Under the pieces are notes generated by a model, which saw nothing but the letters and a program-made list of their open reading frames with translations, searched no databases and was not told where the DNA came from. 8,043 nucleotides of DNA from Bacteroidota bacterium. Its GTDB lineage: Bacteria; Bacteroidota; Bacteroidia; Bacteroidales; Paludibacteraceae. Location: the NCBI GenBank assembly GCA_021804525.1, contig JAJZHJ010000049.1, forward strand, positions 1 through 8,043, read 5' to 3'. The first letter of the stretch is position 1; each line of letters begins with the position of its first letter. The translations under genes were made by a program, and so were the position numbers. Below, piece after piece: positions 6,301 through 8,043 of the stretch.

Positions 6301-7724
6301 TAACCGTAATTGATACCGCCGCATTTGAAGGTGCTGTAAACCTCAATTATGTGTCGATACCATCTACCGTCACAAAACTATCACAAGAAGCATTTTACTG
6401 GTGTACAAACCTTCAGTCGGTGATAATACCGGCATCTGTGAATAATATTGGAGGTTATGCATTTTATAATTGTTCCAACCTTAACAATATTCATGCCAAT
6501 GCTAGCACACCGGTCAGTTTAGCGATATCAGACAGTGTGTTTAAGTATGTGGATAAAAGTTATTGTACACTCTTTGTTCCTACCGGCTCTAAGACACTTT
6601 ATCAAAACGCTCCGCAATGGCAGGATTTTACCAATATGGTGGAAGAAAACCCGCAAACAACCTATTGGGTCACGGTTCCCGCAGGCACAAAAGAGTGTTA
6701 TATTGCAGGAGAAATGAACGGTTGGAGTCAACAACAGATGACCAAAATAGATAATACGCATTATACTATTACACTACCCTCTTTGACAAGTTATAAGTAC
6801 AAGTATTGTTCCGGCCCTGATTGGGGCTATGTTGAAAGAGATGTAAATAACAATGACATTGCAGATCGTACTTATGCTACAAATGATGTCGTTATTAAGT
6901 GGGGGAACGTATATGACCCTGCAGCATCTTCAACGAATGTAACGTATCAGGTCATCGTACCAACGGGAACAAACGCATGTTGTATAAGGGGCGCTATGAC
7001 TAATTGGGTGCTACAAGCCATGAACAAAACAGATGACACCCATTATTCTATCGTCATCAACACAAAGATGCCTAATGTCTATAAGTATTACTCAGGCCCC
7101 AATGAATCGTATATAGAAAAGGACGTGAATGGGAATGACGTGAATTTTAGAGCATATGCAAGTAATGATGTTGTTGCAAACTGGGCGGCAGTATATGATC
7201 CTACTATAAAATTAACTTATAACGTTACAGTTCCAGTAGGCACCAATGCATGTTATATTGCCGGAGCGATGAATGGCTGGACTCATCAAGCCATGACAAA
7301 GGTGGATGGCACACATTATACTATAACGATACTTGGAGCTACAACGAGTCACGAATATAAATATTGTTCCGGTCCAGATTGGATGTATGTTGAGAGAGAT
7401 GCAAACGGTAATGATCTACAGAATAATAGGACATACACTATGAATGATTTCGTTGCAAATTGGGCTTCAATCTATACTGATATATTGACAACAGAAGCTG
7501 ATAAAATCATCATTTATCCCAATCCGGTTACCGTTGGATTTCAAATCAAAGGATTAAAAGGAAAAGCATTGTTGATAATGAAAGATTTAAGTGGCAAAAC
7601 CATCATTATGAAAGAAATTCAAGGGAATGAATATATTTCGGTATATTCTATTCCTCAGGGCATTTACCTCATCAGAATCACTACACAATCGGGCACAATT
7701 GATAAGAAATTCATTAAAAAGTAA
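3384..7724 (+). CDS. Large modular T9SS-exported surface protein (propeller, GTWQLH repeats, BspA-like LRR, CBM20-like repeats)
   Basis: This 1446-residue exported protein is probably attached to the cell surface or released. Residues 1-24 are a Sec signal peptide (basic MKK, hydrophobic core, cleavage after SNA). Residues about 25-145 and 483-698 together form a Ycf48/BNR-like beta-propeller with seven GW motifs and six Asp-box-like motifs (such as TSDGGTSW). Residues 150-477 are three GTWQLH-type repeats inserted between blades 2 and 3. Residues about 700-1090 are BspA-like leucine-rich repeats. Residues 1092-1364 are three starch-binding-like E-set repeats, and about 1374-1446 form a T9SS type A sorting tail beginning with YPNPV. 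No catalytic domain is visible, so binding or adhesion to glycans, host or matrix is the likely role; the ligand is unknown. The ATG at 3384 gives the full signal peptide. The gene is monocistronic, with its own terminator and a long structured leader upstream. The reading frame is intact throughout. Confidence 0.92.
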   Translation: MKKFNILSIIFVVLGMMHSGVSNAQWTLQTNPLGLDGNTAMVGKIQFVSATEGWISVCNSGKLLHTVNSGTTWNIVSPFASEITGNMADPAVNMSWTNQQHGWILKTSGGACATSFNETNSNGALLYRTSDGGTSWSRYVFPTTCSTITYTASDLVGTWQLHELSTSDGSTNSQSGSSYGTITVDASSLGSYSVTNNDGTTDTGIGHIAISSCGTVTISEAGDFNGFMSADKKTMVISLSDGDKRSIMVLQKINASTIYTTTDLQGTWQLHQVTASKSTYQDASWTRGTITMDASGMGTGTFISAGGTNSSNSVSLSISSNGIITMNGTDMHGFMSADKKTATLIMSEQNGYMLINLQKVISGTSYTASDLNGKWQMHALTTSITATSPMGSTSLGAWSRGIFAASIMGSYISDLVVNGNQQDQQRISFTLSPTGEIISNGTDVHGYMSSDKQTIYLTMTKQANYTIGYQLIALQRDKTTSGDVGLQVQFADNLNGWATIFNIYSGVGQGYHSTDGGTSWNPMSTGMLGFFHFVDATHGWMIGSTSSVEYMNTIYYTTDGGTTWATQFTQTTYNGANVSFNSIYFSDLTHGWAVGRNGQVIKTTSGGSNWNWVTNTGLTANSTSKSIFFLDANIGWIGCGTDNSDGVGTRFILATKDGGASWATQPTPVTNDIFSMSFWDANHGWLTSDNGQIAQFKQNSINITAGGLSAALSSTEKNTITGLAITGTMDARDFKTLRDDMPLLSYIDLSGTTIVGYTGTEGTYNTTNTTYPANTIPQRAFYNTATKTGKTSLTSFVFPALVTAIDIYAFRGCGLTSITIPSTVTTVGYGNFLTNNNLSSVTIPSSVTRIDKWAFAYCNNLKNITIPSSVSTIGDAAFNSSGLYNLTLPNGVTTIGDYAFQSCTSLNSVTLPKSVTYIGYCAFTFENSLNTFNVASDNPNFSVRDGVLYDKTETSLIAFPNAKTWNFDIPSGVTVIDTAAFEGAVNLNYVSIPSTVTKLSQEAFYWCTNLQSVIIPASVNNIGGYAFYNCSNLNNIHANASTPVSLAISDSVFKYVDKSYCTLFVPTGSKTLYQNAPQWQDFTNMVEENPQTTYWVTVPAGTKECYIAGEMNGWSQQQMTKIDNTHYTITLPSLTSYKYKYCSGPDWGYVERDVNNNDIADRTYATNDVVIKWGNVYDPAASSTNVTYQVIVPTGTNACCIRGAMTNWVLQAMNKTDDTHYSIVINTKMPNVYKYYSGPNESYIEKDVNGNDVNFRAYASNDVVANWAAVYDPTIKLTYNVTVPVGTNACYIAGAMNGWTHQAMTKVDGTHYTITILGATTSHEYKYCSGPDWMYVERDANGNDLQNNRTYTMNDFVANWASIYTDILTTEADKIIIYPNPVTVGFQIKGLKGKALLIMKDLSGKTIIMKEIQGNEYISVYSIPQGIYLIRITTQSGTIDKKFIKK
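3456..5477 (+). other. Ycf48/BNR-like seven-bladed propeller, interrupted by a three-repeat insertion
   Basis: Seven GW motifs mark blades: FVSATEGW (47-54), WTNQQHGW (96-103), FADNLNGW (490-497), FVDATHGW (533-540), FSDLTHGW (585-592), FLDANIGW (629-636) and FWDANHGW (678-685). Asp-box-like turns follow the first six, near residues 65-73, 127-136, 512-520, 556-564, 602-610 and 654-662. Seven blades agree with the Ycf48 fold. Residues about 146-482 separate blade 2 from blade 3. Ycf48 itself assists photosystem II assembly; related domains in Bacteroidota occur in exported proteins of unknown ligand, so that role is not inferred here. Confidence 0.75.
3831..4814 (+). repeat. Three tandem ~110-residue GTWQLH / HGFMSADKK domain repeats
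   Basis: The repeats cover residues about 150-258, 259-365 and 366-477. Each begins YT-x-x-DL-x-G-(T/K)WQ(L/M)H and has a central WxRG or similar strand. Each then carries a (F/H)G(F/Y)MS(A/S)DK(K/Q)T motif (near 226-234, 332-341 and 445-454) and ends with a hydrophobic strand and LQ(K/R). Copies 1 and 2 also share DNA: GGTTTTATGAG at 4059-4069 and 4380-4390, followed by nearly the same GC-GACAAAAAAACC. This suggests duplication within the gene. The GTW start and beta-rich pattern recall lipocalin-like barrels, but family membership is not certain. Confidence 0.7.
5481..6653 (+). other. BspA-like leucine-rich repeat domain (LRR_5 type)
   Basis: Residues about 700-1090. The domain opens with a cap typical of BspA-like proteins (ITAGGLSAAL, then LAITGTMDARDFKTL and IDLSGTTI). 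It continues with repeats of about 23 residues of the form (L)xxITIPxSVTxIGxxAFxxC, for example near 816-838, 839-861, 862-883, 884-906 and 907-929. A longer insert (930-965) precedes further repeats at 968-1032. Such domains in Bacteroidota and trichomonads mediate binding to host proteins or other cells; binding here is inferred. The end (FVPTGSKTLYQNAPQW, 1064-1079) is the usual closing segment of such arrays. Confidence 0.85.
6657..7475 (+). repeat. Three tandem starch-binding-like (CBM20/AMPK-type E-set) repeats
   Basis: The repeats are residues 1092-1186, 1187-1277 and 1278-1364. Each follows VTVPxGTxxCYIAGxMNGW, then an M(T/N)KxDxTHY segment, YKY, GPDWxYVE and a final R(T/A)Y-x-x-ND-x-V-x-x-W. 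The GxxNxW and YKYxxG patterns resemble CBM20 and glycogen-binding E-set domains, so alpha-glucan binding is possible. Copies 1 and 3 keep Trp1147 and Trp1333 in GPDW and a Cys pair (1105/1142 and 1290/1328). Copy 2 has GPNE instead of GPDW and lacks the second Cys (Tyr1236), so it may not bind the same ligand. Confidence 0.7.
7503..7721 (+). other. T9SS type A C-terminal sorting domain
   Basis: Residues about 1374-1446. YPNPV (1378-1382) opens the domain. It continues with the DLSGK turn (1401-1405), the IPQGIYLIRI strand (1423-1432) and the terminal KKFIKK. This is the usual order of the Por secretion tail, which directs outer-membrane passage by the type IX system and is normally removed on export. 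It indicates that the genome encodes a T9SS elsewhere; no T9SS component gene is in this window. Confidence 0.9.
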
Positions 7725-7766
7725 TCCTTCCCGTTTTTTGAAGATTGAACTCGATTATATAATGAA

Positions 7767-7804
7767 ATCACCCTCTGCTAAATGACAGAGGGTGATCTTT
7801 TATT
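7767..7804 (+). terminator. Strong rho-independent-type terminator after the large gene
   Basis: ATCACCCTCTG (7767-7777) pairs perfectly with CAGAGGGTGAT (7786-7796) across an 8-base loop, giving 11 pairs. CTTTTATT (7797-7804) follows. It lies 42 bases past the stop codon and should end the transcript of the large gene. Confidence 0.85.
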
Positions 7805-8043
7805 GGCAATTTATAGTTTATAAGAGAAGATCACAACAAACTCATTATTCAAAAAAACGACAGGTAATCTTCCTCTTTTAAAATATGCCTGTTTTTCATT
7901 CGTCTTCCTGACAAAGCAACATAAGTTTACTAATTGGATGGCGAAAAAAAACTTGTTGAGTAGATTAAAGTCTCTGCACTTTGTAGTTCTACTTCTAATC
8001 AACCATAAAACAGGAAAAATTACATGTTGTACAGCATAAAAAA
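7805..8043. other. AT-rich intergenic tail; no gene seen
   Basis: No supported coding region, RNA gene or repeat is visible. A 63-codon open frame on the minus strand (7811-8002) is rejected because it has no recognisable domain or start signal. A TAAGTTTA at 7922-7929 is one base from the TAnnTTTG box but lacks a TTG at the right distance. The region may be the upstream part of a gene beyond the window. Confidence 0.5.

Noticed and set aside
7811..8002. 63-codon open frame on the minus strand
   Set aside because: No recognisable domain, no convincing promoter or start context, and a Phe/Lys/Asn-rich composition expected from AT-rich noncoding DNA.

Overview
The window most resembles a chromosomal segment of an AT-rich member of the Bacteroidota, probably Bacteroidales (a Paludibacter-like or related lineage). 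Three signs point there. The large secreted protein ends in a type IX secretion (T9SS) sorting domain. The promoter before the first gene matches the Bacteroidota consensus (TTG, 20 bases, TAnnTTTG), and the start codons lack obvious Shine-Dalgarno sequences. The first gene is a lipoprotein-like TPR sensor histidine kinase, a type common in this phylum. The species cannot be told from the sequence alone.

Layout, all genes on the + strand. Bases 1-137 hold the promoter of a two-gene operon. Bases 138-2081 encode a 647-residue sensor kinase with a lipidated N-terminus, periplasmic TPR sensor, one membrane helix and a HisKA/HATPase core. After a 10-base gap, bases 2092-2757 encode its likely partner, a 221-residue NarL/LuxR-type response regulator. 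A terminator-like hairpin follows at 2781-2808. A 626-base intergenic region (2758-3383) then contains a repeated ATCCTGATTT motif with a hairpin. It also contains a dense set of long, partly interleaved inverted repeats (3152-3369) running almost to the next start codon. Bases 3384-7724 encode a 1446-residue modular exported protein, closed by a strong terminator at 7767-7804. The last 240 bases hold no supported gene.

The large protein is a mosaic. It has a signal peptide, the first two blades of a Ycf48/BNR-like beta-propeller, three tandem ~110-residue GTWQLH-type repeats inserted into the propeller, and the remaining five blades. These are followed by BspA-like leucine-rich repeats, three ~90-residue starch-binding-like (CBM20/AMPK-type E-set) repeats and a T9SS type A sorting tail. 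It is best read as a surface-attached or released multi-binding protein; no catalytic domain is visible.

The two-component pair may sense something in the periplasm and control transcription. Control of the neighbouring surface protein is possible from proximity only and is unproven. The two points most worth following up are the interrupted propeller and the nested, interleaved inverted repeats in the leader region.
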